The notes beneath the pieces are model-generated. The model saw nothing but the letters and a program-made list of their open reading frames with translations, ran no database searches and was not told where the DNA came from. Source: an uncultured Olsenella sp. (GTDB lineage: Bacteria; Actinomycetota; Coriobacteriia; Coriobacteriales; Atopobiaceae). Taken from it: a stretch of 64,000 nucleotides of DNA. Positions 32,834 through 41,999 of the stretch are shown here, piece after piece. Location of the stretch: assembly GCA_900548775.1 (NCBI GenBank), contig URLM01000003.1:1-64000 (forward strand), written 5' to 3'. The position numbers and the translations under genes are program-made. How positions within the stretch are numbered: position 1 is the first letter of the stretch; the number at the start of each line of letters is the position of its first letter.

Positions 32834-35590
32834 CTAGGCGACCTTGGCAGGACCGCCGTTGGAGTTGATCTTGGCCTGCGCTGCCGCGAGGCGGGCGATG
32901 GGCACGCGGTACGGCGAGCAGGACACGTAGTCGAGGCCGAGGTCATAGTAGACCTGGATGGACTCGGGGTCGCCACCGGTCTCGCCGCAGACGCCGCAGA
33001 CGATGTCCGGGTTGGCCTTGTGGCCGCCCTCGACGCCCATCTGGACGAGCTTGGCGACGCCGGGGTCGACGGTCGCGAACGGGTTGCGCTTGACGATCTT
33101 CTTCTCGAGGTAGAGCGGCATGAACGCAGACTCGACGTCGTCACGGGAGAACCCGAGGCAGGTCTGGGTGAGGTCGTTGGTGCCGAAGGAGAAGAAGTCG
33201 GCGTGCTTGCCGATCTCGTCGGCGGTGATGGCGGCGCGAGGAAGCTCGATCATGGTGCCGATGGGGATCTCGAGCTTGACGCCGGTCTCCTCCTCGACCT
33301 CCTTGAGGGTCTTCTCGACGCCGGCACGGACAAGCTCGATCTCGGTCTCGAAGGCAACGAGCGGGATCATGATCTCGGGCTTGGGGTCGAGGCCCTCCTT
33401 CTTGAGCTCGGCCGCAGCGCTCGCGATGGCGCGGACCTGCATGACGTTGAGCTCGGGGTAGACGATGCCCAGACGGCAGCCACGAAGGCCGAGCATGGGG
33501 TTGGCCTCCTGGAAGGAGTCGAGCTTGGCGAGAAGGGCGCGCTTCTCGGTGCAGTCCTTGCCGGCGCACTCCTCCTTGGCGATCTCGACCTCGAGGTCGC
33601 GCGGGCTGTCGAGGAACTCGTGCAGAGGGGGATCGAGCAGGCGCACGATGACGGTCTTGCCGTCCATGGCCTTGAACATGCCGAGGAAGTCGCCCTTCTG
33701 GGCCTCGCCGAGCTTCCTGAGGGACTCCTGCTTGACGTCATCGGACTCGGCGAGGATGAAGTTCTGGATGAGCTGCTTGCGCTCGCCCAGGAACATGTGC
33801 TCGGTACGGTCCAGGCCGATGCCCTCGGCGCCGTTGTCGGCGGAGAGCTGCGCGTCGGCAGGGTTGTCGGCGTTGGCGCGGACGCCGATCACGCGGCCGC
33901 GGGCGGGATCCTTGCGAACCTCGTCTGCCCAGTCGAGGATGGTCTCGAGGTCGCCACCGAGCTCGGGGCGAACCAGGGGCACCTCGCCCAGGATGACGTC
34001 GCCCGTGGTGCCGTCGATGGAGATGATGTCACCCTCGTGGAGGACGACGTCGGTGCCAGCGACCTTGCACTCCTTGTTGGGGGCGTCGATGTGGAGAGCC
34101 TCGACGCCGCAGACACAGGGTGCGCCCATGCCACGGGCGATGACGGCCGCGTGGGACGTCTTGCCACCGTGGGACGTGAGGATGCCCTCGGCCGCGACCA
34201 TGCCCTTGAGGTCGTCGGGCGTGGTCTCCCAGCGCACGAGGATCGAGGGCTTGCCGGCCTCCTTGAAGGCCTCGGCGTCAGCGGACGAGAACACCACGGC
34301 ACCGGTGGCAGCACCGGGGGAAGCGTTCAGGCCCTTGGCAAGGACCTCGTACTTGGCCTTGGGGTCAAACTGCGGGTGCAGGAGCTGGTCGAGCTGCTCG
34401 GGAGCAACGCGCATGACGGCGGTCTCCCTGGAGATGCGGCCCTCCTCGTACATCTGGATGGCGACCTTGAGCGCCGAGAGAGCGGTACGCTTGCCGACGC
34501 GGGTCTGGAGCATCCAGAGCTTGCCCTCCTGGATGGTGAACTCAAGGTCCATCATGTCGGCGTAGTGGTCCTCGAGGATCTCGAAGACGTGGTAGAGCTC
34601 CTTGCCTGCCTCCTCGAGACCAGGGGTCTTGGGCAGGTCGGAGATGGGCTCGGTGTTGCGGATGCCGGCGACGACGTCCTCGCCCTGGGCGTTCACCAGG
34701 AAGTCGCCGTAGCGCTCGTTGGTGCCGTCGGCGGGGTTGCGCGTGAACGCGACGCCGGTGGCCGAGGTGTCGCCCATGTTGCCGAAGACCATGCACTGGA
34801 CGTTGACTGCGGTGCCGAGATCGTCGGGGATCTTGTTCTGCTTGCGGTAGAGGATTGCGCGCGGGGTGTTCCAGGATCCGAACACGGCCTGCTCTGCAAG
34901 ACGAAGCTGCAGGTAGGGATCGTGCGGGAACACGGGCTTGCCGTCCACGACGACCTCGGGGTACTTCTCGGGATCGACGTTGTCGGAGAAGATCTGCTTG
35001 AAGGTGGCGACAAGGTCCTTGAGGTCGTCAGCATCGAGCTCTGTGTCGAGCTTCACGCCGCGCTCGGCCTTCTTGGCGTTGATGGCGTCCTCGAAGAGCT
35101 GTCCGTCAACACCCATGACGACGTCCGAGAACATCTGGACGAAGCGACGGTAGGAGTCATAGCCAAAGCGGGGGTTGCCGGTCTTCTTGATGAGGCCCTG
35201 GACGGAGTCGTCGTTGAGGCCGAGGTTAAGGACCGTGTCCATCATGCCGGGCATGGAGAACGGAGCGCCGGAACGAACGGAGACGAGCAGCGGGTCGTCC
35301 TTGTCGCCGAGCTTCTTGCCCATGCGCTTCTCGAGGTCCTTGCGATAGACGTCGATCTCGTCAAGGACGCCGTCCGGCCAGACGTTGCCGGCAGACGAAT
35401 AAGCGACGCAGGTCTGGCAGGTGATGGAGAATCCCGGAGGAACGGGAAGGCCGATGTTGGCCATCTCCGCCAGGTTGGCGCCCTTGCCGCCGGTGATCCA
35501 CTTCGCCTCGTCGACGGTAGCGCCGGCAACCTCGGTCACGTTGTCGCCGTTCTCGTCCTTTCCGAAGCGGTACACGTGCTTCTCAGACAT
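32834..35590 (-). CDS. ppdK: Pyruvate, phosphate dikinase
   Basis: Interconverts pyruvate, ATP and Pi with PEP, AMP and PPi; in anaerobes it serves glycolysis or gluconeogenesis in a PPi-saving way. 918 residues. ATP-grasp N-terminus (ITGGKGANLAEMANIGLPVP), phosphohistidine domain near residue 480 (GGKTSHAAVIARGMG, with the regulatory threonine next to the catalytic His), and the C-terminal TIM barrel with CGVCGETGGDP near 867. ATG at 35590 with AGGGGAG upstream. About 220 bp upstream lies a homologue of its regulatory protein that lacks the catalytic half (35812-36219). Confidence 0.97.
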   Translation of the reverse strand: MSEKHVYRFGKDENGDNVTEVAGATVDEAKWITGGKGANLAEMANIGLPVPPGFSITCQTCVAYSSAGNVWPDGVLDEIDVYRKDLEKRMGKKLGDKDDPLLVSVRSGAPFSMPGMMDTVLNLGLNDDSVQGLIKKTGNPRFGYDSYRRFVQMFSDVVMGVDGQLFEDAINAKKAERGVKLDTELDADDLKDLVATFKQIFSDNVDPEKYPEVVVDGKPVFPHDPYLQLRLAEQAVFGSWNTPRAILYRKQNKIPDDLGTAVNVQCMVFGNMGDTSATGVAFTRNPADGTNERYGDFLVNAQGEDVVAGIRNTEPISDLPKTPGLEEAGKELYHVFEILEDHYADMMDLEFTIQEGKLWMLQTRVGKRTALSALKVAIQMYEEGRISRETAVMRVAPEQLDQLLHPQFDPKAKYEVLAKGLNASPGAATGAVVFSSADAEAFKEAGKPSILVRWETTPDDLKGMVAAEGILTSHGGKTSHAAVIARGMGAPCVCGVEALHIDAPNKECKVAGTDVVLHEGDIISIDGTTGDVILGEVPLVRPELGGDLETILDWADEVRKDPARGRVIGVRANADNPADAQLSADNGAEGIGLDRTEHMFLGERKQLIQNFILAESDDVKQESLRKLGEAQKGDFLGMFKAMDGKTVIVRLLDPPLHEFLDSPRDLEVEIAKEECAGKDCTEKRALLAKLDSFQEANPMLGLRGCRLGIVYPELNVMQVRAIASAAAELKKEGLDPKPEIMIPLVAFETEIELVRAGVEKTLKEVEEETGVKLEIPIGTMIELPRAAITADEIGKHADFFSFGTNDLTQTCLGFSRDDVESAFMPLYLEKKIVKRNPFATVDPGVAKLVQMGVEGGHKANPDIVCGVCGETGGDPESIQVYYDLGLDYVSCSPYRVPIARLAAAQAKINSNGGPAKVA

Positions 35591-35754
35591 TTCACTCCCC
35601 TGTTCGAACAACCAGACACGCCTCGCGGCGCGCACTCACAACGGCCGCCTAGGCTCAGGCCACCGCAACGCCCAATTCTAATCAGACCAAATTATGCGGG
35701 ACGCCAAATTCAAGCGACAACCGGTAGACGGAGGAATACACCGGTGAACGTACG

Positions 35755-35785
35755 AAAAAGGGGGACAGACGTATGTCTGCCCCCC
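35755..35785 (-). terminator. Intrinsic terminator after the half-length PSRP gene
   Basis: Minus strand GGGGGCAGAC (35785-35776), ATAC loop, GTCTGTCCCCC ending at 35760, then TTTTT (35759-35755). It stands 26 bases past the stop codon and excludes a lost 3' half lying further downstream in the same transcript. Confidence 0.9.
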
Positions 35786-35811
35786 TGAGCGGTTGAAGTG
35801 TCAAGTATCCT

Positions 35812-36219
35812 CTACTGCTCGTTCTCCGCAGGACGCTCCGAATAGGTGGCGCCAATGGCGTGGCTCGGCTCCTCGCCCGTGAGAGTGGAGATGACCGTCA
35901 CGGCAGGACCCAGGAGGTCGATCGAGGGGATGCCCCTGCGATCGAGCTCGCGACGAATCTCACGGCGGAGCTGCCCGTTTGCGAAAGTGTGGAAGACGGC
36001 ACTCGGCCTCTCGGGATCGAAGTTCTTATCGAAGTAGTCACGCACCTGCGCGACGCTCTCGACGCCGGACACGCGAATAATCTCGACAGACCCATCGCCG
36101 AACTGTGCGGCGGCAGCCTCGACAACAGCCTTCGCAGTCTCGCCGCGTGCGTCAGAGAGCACGTAGATGGCAGGGACAACGTGGCCAAAGACGTCATCGT
36201 CCAGATCAAGTTTCCTCAT
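35812..36219 (-). CDS. Half-length PPDK regulatory protein homologue (PSRP N-terminal domain only)
   Basis: 135 residues that match only the first half of the bifunctional kinase-pyrophosphorylase (PSRP, DUF299) which controls PPDK by ADP-dependent phosphorylation of its threonine. AIYVLSDARGETAKAVVEAA (17-36) with AQF at 38-40 is the family opening; FHTFANGQLRREI and IDLLGPAVTVI follow in order. Full PSRPs are about 270 residues and continue with a P-loop GVSRTSKTP that binds nucleotide; this one stops after TGEEPSHAIGATYSERPAENEQ. ATG at 36219 with GGAGG seven bases before it. It lies immediately upstream of ppdK but ends in its own terminator. A sensing or binding role without kinase activity is possible. 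Confidence 0.75.
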   Translation of the reverse strand: MRKLDLDDDVFGHVVPAIYVLSDARGETAKAVVEAAAAQFGDGSVEIIRVSGVESVAQVRDYFDKNFDPERPSAVFHTFANGQLRREIRRELDRRGIPSIDLLGPAVTVISTLTGEEPSHAIGATYSERPAENEQ

Positions 36220-36282
36220 AGTCAATCCTCCCAAGTGACGCAGTCGTGCGGGGACGTTGCTGCAAGTGTAACCGCTCTTGCC

Positions 36283-38379
36283 CTACTTTCGCTTCGAAAG
36301 TGCGCCAATATCGGCGACGTCACCAAAGACTCCTGCGAAACGGTTGAGAAGGCGCAGCCTGTTGTCCCTCACCGAAGGATCGGGATCCATGACGAGGACG
36401 TCGGTGAAGAAGCGGTCGATTGGGCCACGCAGACCCGCGAGTGCCTCGCAGGCCGCGTCGAAGTCGCCGCTCTCCAGGGCTCCGGAGACGGCCTTCTCGC
36501 CCTCCTCGCAGGCCGCGAGAAGTGACTTCTCGGCATCGCCGAGGACGCTTGCGTCGACGTTCGAGCCGAGGGAGGCGTCGGCGAGGTGTGCGGCGCGGGC
36601 ATAGGCGGTCGCCAGGTCCTCGAAGAGCTCGGGGCTCTCGGCGCGGGCCCGGTCAAGCGCGGTCGCGCGACGGATGAACTCGTCGGGGTCGATCACCCCC
36701 ACGGCGCCCACTGCCTCGATGGCGTCGGGCGCCACGCCCTCGTCCTTGGCGATGGCGGCGAGCCTGCCCTGGAAGAAGCCTGCCACGGAATCTCCAACGG
36801 CCCCTGCGTCGAAGGCGATGCCCTGCTCAGCGTAGGACGCAAGCGCGAGCTTGATGAGGGGGCGAAGGTGGACGGAGGGAAGCGTGCGAAGCATGGCAAT
36901 CACGCCGATGGCGGCGCGTCGCACGGCAAAGGGATCGGATGACCCGGTGGGCGGCTCGTCGATGGCGAAGATGCCGCAGACGGTGTCAAGCTTGTCGGCA
37001 ATCGCCACGCACTTCCCCACCAGGCCGGAAGGCAGCTCGTCGCCGGCGAAGCGAGGACGATAGTGCTCGCGGATGGCGTCGCAGACCTCCTGGGGCTCAC
37101 CGGCCGCCTTGGCGTAGTAGCCGCCCATGACGCCCTGCTGGTTGGTGAACTCCACGACGGCCTGGCTCACGAGGTCTGCCTTCGCAAGATGGGCCGCACG
37201 CTTTGCGAGGCTGCAAGCCCTCTCGTCTGCGCCAGCTGCCTTGGCCACCGCCTCGGCGAGCACCTCCATGCGGGTGACCTTCTGGCGGACGGTCCCGAGC
37301 TTCTCCTGGAAGACAACGGTGCCGAGACGCTCGACAAAGTCGTCCATGGGGACCTTCAGGTCCTCCTCATAGAAGAACTTGGCGTCATCGAGACGGGCAC
37401 GCACCACGCGCTCGTTGCCGTCGACAACCGTTGCCGAGACCTTCGGGTCCGCGTTCGAGACGACGACGAACTCGCGGGTGAGGTTGCCGTCGCCATCGTA
37501 GACGGGGAAGTAGCGCTGGTTCGAGAGCATCGACTCGCAGATGATCTCATGCGGAACCTTGAGGAACTCCTCGTCAAAGGTACCGGCGAGCACAGTTGGC
37601 CACTCGCAGAGGTTCACGACCTCGTCGAGCGTACGCTTTGGCGTGTCCACGTGGCAGCCGGGCCTCTCTGACTCGACGTGGCGAACACCGTCGAGGATGG
37701 CGCTGCGGCGCTCGTCCTCGAGCAGCACGCCGTTTTCGCGCAGCACGTCGGCGTAGACCTCGGGGCTCTTGACCTCATGGTCTCCGGGGCCAAGGACCCG
37801 ATGTCCGCGCGTGGTGTTGCCGCTCGTGACATCGGCATAGCTCACGGGCACCACCTCGGAGCCGAGAAGCGCGCAGATCCACCGGATTGGGCGGACGAAG
37901 GACTGGTGCTCGGAGCCCCAGCGCTGGCTCCTGTAGTTGGGCCACTCGATGGAGCCGATAACCTGCTCGGAGAGGGTGGAGAGGATCGGGGTGGCGGGAC
38001 GTGCGTCGACGTGCTTCTCTGCGAAGACGTACTCGCGGCCGTCAGAGTCCACGCGCCGGGCGAGCTGGGAGGCGTCGACGCCGAACTTGCGGGCAAAGCC
38101 CTGGGCAGCCTTCGTGGGGGCACCGGACTCGTCGAAGGCGATGCTTGCGGCGGGGCCACGCTTGACCTCGTTGAGCTCCTCGGTCGCGAGGGCGACGTCG
38201 TGGACGTACGCGACGAGCCTCCTCGGCGACTGGTGCGTCTCGACCTTTCCATGGGCGAGGCCCGCCTCGTCGAGACCCTTGCGCACAAGGTCCCCGAGCT
38301 GGACGACGGCGTGGTTCAGCGGCGCGGATGGCATCTCCTCGCAGCCGATCTCAAGTAGAAAGTCCCTCGTCTCGGCCAT
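36283..38379 (-). CDS. glyS: Glycyl-tRNA synthetase beta subunit
   Basis: Beta subunit of the alpha2-beta2 GlyRS; binds tRNA-Gly. 698 residues, the usual length. LLEIGCEEMPSAPLNHAV at the start, TKAAQGFARKFGVDASQL, RPIRWICALLGSEVVP, RAAHLAKADLVSQAVVEF and GYYAKAAGEPQEV are diagnostic. It starts one base after glyQ ends, so the two are co-translated. Confidence 0.97.
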   Translation of the reverse strand: MAETRDFLLEIGCEEMPSAPLNHAVVQLGDLVRKGLDEAGLAHGKVETHQSPRRLVAYVHDVALATEELNEVKRGPAASIAFDESGAPTKAAQGFARKFGVDASQLARRVDSDGREYVFAEKHVDARPATPILSTLSEQVIGSIEWPNYRSQRWGSEHQSFVRPIRWICALLGSEVVPVSYADVTSGNTTRGHRVLGPGDHEVKSPEVYADVLRENGVLLEDERRSAILDGVRHVESERPGCHVDTPKRTLDEVVNLCEWPTVLAGTFDEEFLKVPHEIICESMLSNQRYFPVYDGDGNLTREFVVVSNADPKVSATVVDGNERVVRARLDDAKFFYEEDLKVPMDDFVERLGTVVFQEKLGTVRQKVTRMEVLAEAVAKAAGADERACSLAKRAAHLAKADLVSQAVVEFTNQQGVMGGYYAKAAGEPQEVCDAIREHYRPRFAGDELPSGLVGKCVAIADKLDTVCGIFAIDEPPTGSSDPFAVRRAAIGVIAMLRTLPSVHLRPLIKLALASYAEQGIAFDAGAVGDSVAGFFQGRLAAIAKDEGVAPDAIEAVGAVGVIDPDEFIRRATALDRARAESPELFEDLATAYARAAHLADASLGSNVDASVLGDAEKSLLAACEEGEKAVSGALESGDFDAACEALAGLRGPIDRFFTDVLVMDPDPSVRDNRLRLLNRFAGVFGDVADIGALSKRK

Positions 38380-39291
38380 CTAGGCCACCTCCCCCTTCTT
38401 TGCAGGCGCATCCTTCTTGCCGGCGACCTGCGCGAGGTAAGCCTCGCAGCAGTCCTTGGCGACGGTGCGGACGCGCAGGATGTAGTTGGCACGCTCCGTT
38501 GCGGAGATTGCCCCGCGGGAGTCGAGCAGGTTGAAGGCATGGCTGCACTTCATCACGCAGTCGTAGGCGGGAAGCGGCAGGTTCGCGTCAAGGCAGGAGT
38601 GGCACTCGGCCTCGTACTCGTCGAACTTCTCGCGCATGAGGTCGACGTTCGCGACCTCGAAGTTGTAGGCCGAGAACTCGCGCTCGTTCTCGAGGAAGAC
38701 GTCGCCATAGGTCATGGCAGTGCCATCCGGCAGGTAGCTCCACGTGATGTCATAGACCGAGTTCACGCCCTGAGCGTACATGGCGATGCGCTCGAGGCCA
38801 TAGGTGATCTCGACCGGCACGGGGTCGACCTCGATGCCGCCGACCTGCTGGAAGTAGGTGAACTGGGTGACCTCCATGCCATCCATCCACACCTCCCAGC
38901 CAAGGCCCCAGGCGCCAAGCGTCGGGCTCTCCCAGTCGTCCTCGACGAAGCGCACGTCGTGCTCGGCCGGGTCCAGGCCAATGGCTGCGAGAGACCCAAG
39001 GTAGAGGTCCTGGGAGTCGACCGGGGAAGGCTTGAGGAGCACCTGGAACTGGTAGTAGTGCTGCAGGCGGTTGGGGTTCTCGCCATAGCGACCGTCAGCC
39101 GGGCGGCGGCACGGCTGCGGATAGCAGGTGCGCCAGGCGGCGGGGCCAAGCGAGCGCAGGAGCGTGGCAGTGTGGAAGGTGCCCGCACCAACCTCGGAGT
39201 CGTACGGCTGCATGACGGTACAGCCCTTGTCAGCCCAGTAGTGCTCAAGGGCGAGGATCATGTCTTGGAACGTAAGCGGGCTTTCGCTCAT
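38380..39291 (-). CDS. glyQ: Glycyl-tRNA synthetase alpha subunit
   Basis: Catalytic class II subunit. 303 residues. [38 protein letters not shown] and the [20 protein letters not shown] segment are family signatures; [15 protein letters not shown] and the C-terminal SARGAIS-like region complete it. ATG at 39291 with AAGGA five bases upstream. Two-subunit GlyRS is uncommon in classical Actinobacteria, which use the single-chain enzyme; its presence fits Coriobacteriia. No T-box leader fits in the 38-bp spacer to lepB. Confidence 0.97.
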   Translation of the reverse strand: MSESPLTFQDMILALEHYWADKGCTVMQPYDSEVGAGTFHTATLLRSLGPAAWRTCYPQPCRRPADGRYGENPNRLQHYYQFQVLLKPSPVDSQDLYLGSLAAIGLDPAEHDVRFVEDDWESPTLGAWGLGWEVWMDGMEVTQFTYFQQVGGIEVDPVPVEITYGLERIAMYAQGVNSVYDITWSYLPDGTAMTYGDVFLENEREFSAYNFEVANVDLMREKFDEYEAECHSCLDANLPLPAYDCVMKCSHAFNLLDSRGAISATERANYILRVRTVAKDCCEAYLAQVAGKKDAPAKKGEVA

Positions 39292-39329
39292 ATCCGTCCT
39301 TCCTCCAGGCGGGTTTTTCGACGTCGGCG

Positions 39330-39890
39330 CTAGAGCGCCTTGGCGTCCGAGATCGGCCAGTAGATGCAGAGAATCCTCGAGGACACGGAGCTTGCCCTCA
39401 CGGCGCCAAAGTAGCGCGAGTCGAGCGAGTTGGTGCGGTTGTCGCCCATAACCCAGATGCAGCCCTCGGGGACCGTGTAAGGATAGCTCACGCCTGCCGA
39501 CCCGGCTTGGTCGGAGAGCGAGTAGCTTGGCTTGCCGAGCGTGTACGCAGACTCGTCAAGCTGTACGCCATCGACGTAGACATTGCCGTCACGCAGGTCC
39601 ACGGTCTGTCCCGCAACGGCGACAACGCGCTTCACAAGGGTGACGCCGGGCTCCCTGGGGCTGTCGAAGGTCACGATGTCGCCCGCCTTGGGCGATTCCC
39701 AGTTGAGCGAGACCTTCTCGCCGAGGAGGAGGTCGCCTTCCTGGATGGTCTCGAGCATGGAGCCCGAGGGGACCTCGTAGACCCCGACCACAAAGGTGCG
39801 GAGGAGCAGGGCCACGCCCAGAGCCACGAGTATGGTGACGACGACGTCGAGAAAGCCGCCGTGCCTCTCCTTGGATGTAGCCTTGGCCAC
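39330..39890 (-). CDS. lepB: Signal peptidase I
   Basis: Removes signal peptides from exported proteins at the outer face of the membrane. 186 residues, one N-terminal membrane helix (about 14-34). The Ser-Lys dyad is S44 in VPSGSML and K87 in [20 protein letters not shown] is the box E motif. Start GTG at 39890, two bases after the trmD stop, with GGAGG eight bases upstream. The rpsP-rimM-trmD-lepB order is common in Gram-positive bacteria; its product handles most Sec-type substrates. Confidence 0.95.
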   Translation of the reverse strand: MAKATSKERHGGFLDVVVTILVALGVALLLRTFVVGVYEVPSGSMLETIQEGDLLLGEKVSLNWESPKAGDIVTFDSPREPGVTLVKRVVAVAGQTVDLRDGNVYVDGVQLDESAYTLGKPSYSLSDQAGSAGVSYPYTVPEGCIWVMGDNRTNSLDSRYFGAVRASSVSSRILCIYWPISDAKAL

Positions 39891-39891
39891 G

Positions 39892-40671
39892 CTACTCTCC
39901 TCCCCTAGCCGGGCCGCCCTCGAAAGACCCATCTCGTTCCTGGCGCTCGTTCATCACGTCGCGCGCGAACCCCCATTCCTTCTCGGAAAGGCCGGCCCCA
40001 TCGAGAAGGTCCGGCCTCCACCGGGCCGTCCGCTCGATCGCGCTCTTCCTGCGCCAGGCGCTCACGGCGCCATGGTCGCCGGAGAGGAGAACCTCAGGGA
40101 CGCTCAGCCCATCATAGACCGCCGGCCTCGTGTACTGAGCGTACTCGAGGAGCCCGTCCGAGAAGGACTCGTCACGAGCGCTCATCTCGTCGCCAAGGGC
40201 ACCGGGAAGAAGCCTCACGATCGCGTCGATGACCACAAGGGCCGGCAGCTCCCCGCCCGTGAGCACATAGTCCCCAAGGGAGAGCACGTCATCGGCAAGG
40301 GTGTAGGCGCGCTCGTCCACCCCCTCGTAGCGCGCGCAGACGAACAGGAGCCGCTCCTCCTTCGACAGCCTTGCGGCAACCTCCTCGTCAAAGCGCTTGC
40401 CGCAGGGCGAGAAGAACACGACGTGAGGCGCAACCTCCCCCCTCGCGGAAAGGTCGCGTACCGCCTCGAAGATGGGGGCTGGCTTCATGAGCATGCCCTG
40501 TCCCCCTCCGAAGGGGGCGTCGTCAACCGTCCTATGCCTGTCGTGGGTCCAGTCTCTAAGGTCATGGGCCTCGAACGAGAAGATGCCCTTGGCCTGCGCG
40601 CGCCCCATGATCGAGGCGTCCAGGTAGGGCGAGAAGACGCCGGGGAAGACCGAGAGGGTCTCGACGATCAC
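39892..40671 (-). CDS. trmD: tRNA (guanine-37-N1) methyltransferase
   Basis: SPOUT methyltransferase making m1G37 next to the anticodon, preventing frameshifts. 259 residues. TLSVFPGVFSPYL at the start, TVDDAPFGGGQGMLMKP, and the trefoil knot YVLTGGELPALVVIDAIV with GVDERAYTLADD are hallmarks. The GTG at 40671 overlaps the rimM stop by 4 bp. Translational coupling is likely across rimM-trmD-lepB. Confidence 0.97.
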   Translation of the reverse strand: MIVETLSVFPGVFSPYLDASIMGRAQAKGIFSFEAHDLRDWTHDRHRTVDDAPFGGGQGMLMKPAPIFEAVRDLSARGEVAPHVVFFSPCGKRFDEEVAARLSKEERLLFVCARYEGVDERAYTLADDVLSLGDYVLTGGELPALVVIDAIVRLLPGALGDEMSARDESFSDGLLEYAQYTRPAVYDGLSVPEVLLSGDHGAVSAWRRKSAIERTARWRPDLLDGAGLSEKEWGFARDVMNERQERDGSFEGGPARGGE

Positions 40672-41192
40672 TCGACATCATCCCCATCTACCAGCCCTGA
40701 CGGAACGCTCACGATGATGGGCCCCGCATCCGGCACCTCGACGACCACCTCGTCGACCACGGGGACGAGGACCTCGCCGAAGGGGCCGTCGATGACCCAG
40801 ACGTCGTTTGCCGGCCCCACCATGACCTCAGAGATAGTGCCGAGGTAACCCAGCAAGTTGTCCACAACCTCCCGGTCAAGGAGCGCCTCCGCATCGCGGA
40901 GCGCCACGTCGTCCGGAAGGTCCTCCTCTCGGGCGAGAAGGAAGCGACCACGAAGGGCATCAGCCCCATCGATGCCGTTGACGCCAGAGAGCGAGACAAG
41001 CTGCCCGTGCGGCCCCTCCGAAACGCGCGTGACCACATGGGACCGCGGTCCCTTGAGGCGCGGCGGCACGACAAAGACCTCAAGGCCCTCGCGAACAAGA
41101 GGGGGAAGGTCGTGAACGGCAACCGTCACGACCTCCCCCGCTTTCCCGTGCGACTTCTCCACACGGGCTATGACTCTGTAGCGCTCCCGCAA
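40668..41192 (-). CDS. rimM: Ribosome maturation factor RimM
   Basis: Assists 30S head assembly, binding S19. 174 residues. The N-terminal beta-barrel starts VIARVEKSHGKAGEVVTVAV; the PRC-barrel domain (about 95-170) includes LLDREVVDNLLGYLGTISEVM and the C-terminal VPVVDEVVVEVPDAG. TTG at 41192 is the only reasonable start after the khpA stop. The ribosome binding site is weak (AGGC), suggesting coupling to khpA. Confidence 0.93.
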   Translation of the reverse strand: MRERYRVIARVEKSHGKAGEVVTVAVHDLPPLVREGLEVFVVPPRLKGPRSHVVTRVSEGPHGQLVSLSGVNGIDGADALRGRFLLAREEDLPDDVALRDAEALLDREVVDNLLGYLGTISEVMVGPANDVWVIDGPFGEVLVPVVDEVVVEVPDAGPIIVSVPSGLVDGDDVE

Positions 41193-41198
41193 GGTTGC

Positions 41199-41486
41199 CT
41201 AGCCTACGACCTCGACCTCAACCGAAGTACCCACACGCTGCCCGAGGGCACGCGCGAGGGTGCGGATCGCCTTGATGGTACGGCCCTTGCGGCCGATGAC
41301 CCTGCCGGCATCCGCCTCGGCACAAGAGACCTCGATGAGAGACCCCTCGTCACTGTCTGTTACGTCTAGCGACACGGCACCTTCGTCGTCCACAAGACCG
41401 CAGACGATGTACTCGACAAGGTCGGCGACCTTGTCGGAGGGCATCTCCTGCTCCTCGTCGACCTCGTCGTTCATGGTGTCATCCAT
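41199..41486 (-). CDS. khpA: KH-domain RNA-binding protein KhpA
   Basis: Small KH-domain protein that, with KhpB/Jag, binds RNA and influences cell elongation and ribosome assembly in Gram-positives. 95 residues; the GxxG loop is in AGRVIGRKGRTIKAIRTLA. It has an acidic N-terminus of about 15 residues (MDDTMNDEVDEEQEM). The ATG at 41486 has AGGGG seven bases upstream and sits 10 bp after rpsP. The rpsP-khpA-rimM-trmD order is standard. Confidence 0.92.
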   Translation of the reverse strand: MDDTMNDEVDEEQEMPSDKVADLVEYIVCGLVDDEGAVSLDVTDSDEGSLIEVSCAEADAGRVIGRKGRTIKAIRTLARALGQRVGTSVEVEVVG

Positions 41487-41496
41487 CGAGAAGCCC

Positions 41497-41832
41497 CTAC
41501 TCGGCAGCAGCCTCAGCAGCCTCCTCGGCTGCCTTGGCAGCCTTGGCAGCGGCCTTCTTGGAAAGCTTGGCCTTCTTCTCAACAACAGGCTGCCCATTGC
41601 GGACAACGTCGATGAGGTGGGAGACGGAGTTGGTGGGCTGGGCACCCTTGGAGATCCAGGCGTCGACCTTCTCGAGATCGATCTCGATGGTCTTGGGGTT
41701 GGTCAGGGGGTTGTAACGACCGACCTGCTCGATGTAGCGGCCATCGCGAGGCATGCGGCTGTCGGCGACGACGATGCGGTAGTACGGGCGCTTCTTGGCA
41801 CCGTGACGGGCCAGACGAATCTTAACTGCCAA
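41497..41832 (-). CDS. rpsP: 30S ribosomal protein S16
   Basis: Ribosomal protein S16. 111 residues. [20 protein letters not shown] and [14 protein letters not shown] are definitive. The start is TTG at 41832: GGAGGAG lies six bases upstream, and the ATG five codons earlier (41847) would overlap it. The conserved fold ends near residue 83; the remaining tail is Lys/Ala/Glu-rich ([19 protein letters not shown]), longer than in most bacteria. First gene of the khpA-rimM-trmD-lepB run. Confidence 0.96.
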   Translation of the reverse strand: MAVKIRLARHGAKKRPYYRIVVADSRMPRDGRYIEQVGRYNPLTNPKTIEIDLEKVDAWISKGAQPTNSVSHLIDVVRNGQPVVEKKAKLSKKAAAKAAKAAEEAAEAAAE

Positions 41833-41906
41833 TGAAAACTCCTCCATACGAGCGGTGCCCTGGTGTAGTGTCATGGCTGCACCGCATAGCCACATAGCAA
41901 CTAGAC

Positions 41907-41934
41907 ATTCTACGCCCACGTGGCAGGTGCGCAA
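41907..41934 (-). promoter_or_regulatory. rpsP operon promoter
   Basis: Minus strand TTGCGC (41934-41929) and TAGAAT (41912-41907), spaced 16 bp, about 75 bases before the rpsP start. It is divergent from the response regulator gene. Confidence 0.6.
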
Positions 41935-41982
41935 GTTGCAGATTTTGTGAACCAAAGGCCAGACGACCGTTTCAGCTTCCTG

Positions 41983-41999
41983 TTTAAGTGGGATTTAAG
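41983..41999 (+). promoter_or_regulatory. Direct repeat TTTAAG-N5-TTTAAG upstream of response regulator
   Basis: TTTAAG at 41983-41988 and again at 41994-41999, an 11-bp period. OmpR/PhoB-family regulators typically bind such direct repeats; the B. subtilis PhoP box is TT(A/T/C)A(A/C)A repeated every 11 bp. It precedes a possible -10 TACGAT (42010-42015), and no -35 is seen, consistent with an activated, self-regulated promoter. Confidence 0.5.

Noticed and set aside
33020..35788. A 2.7-kb plus-strand open frame opposite ppdK
   Set aside because: It is the antisense shadow of ppdK. The high GC of codon position 3 keeps antisense frames open. Its translation is repetitive in L, V, G and D with no domain and no ribosome binding site.
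39292..39329. Possible T-box leader for glyQ
   Set aside because: Only 38 bp separate lepB and glyQ, too short for a T-box, and no such motif appears elsewhere upstream.
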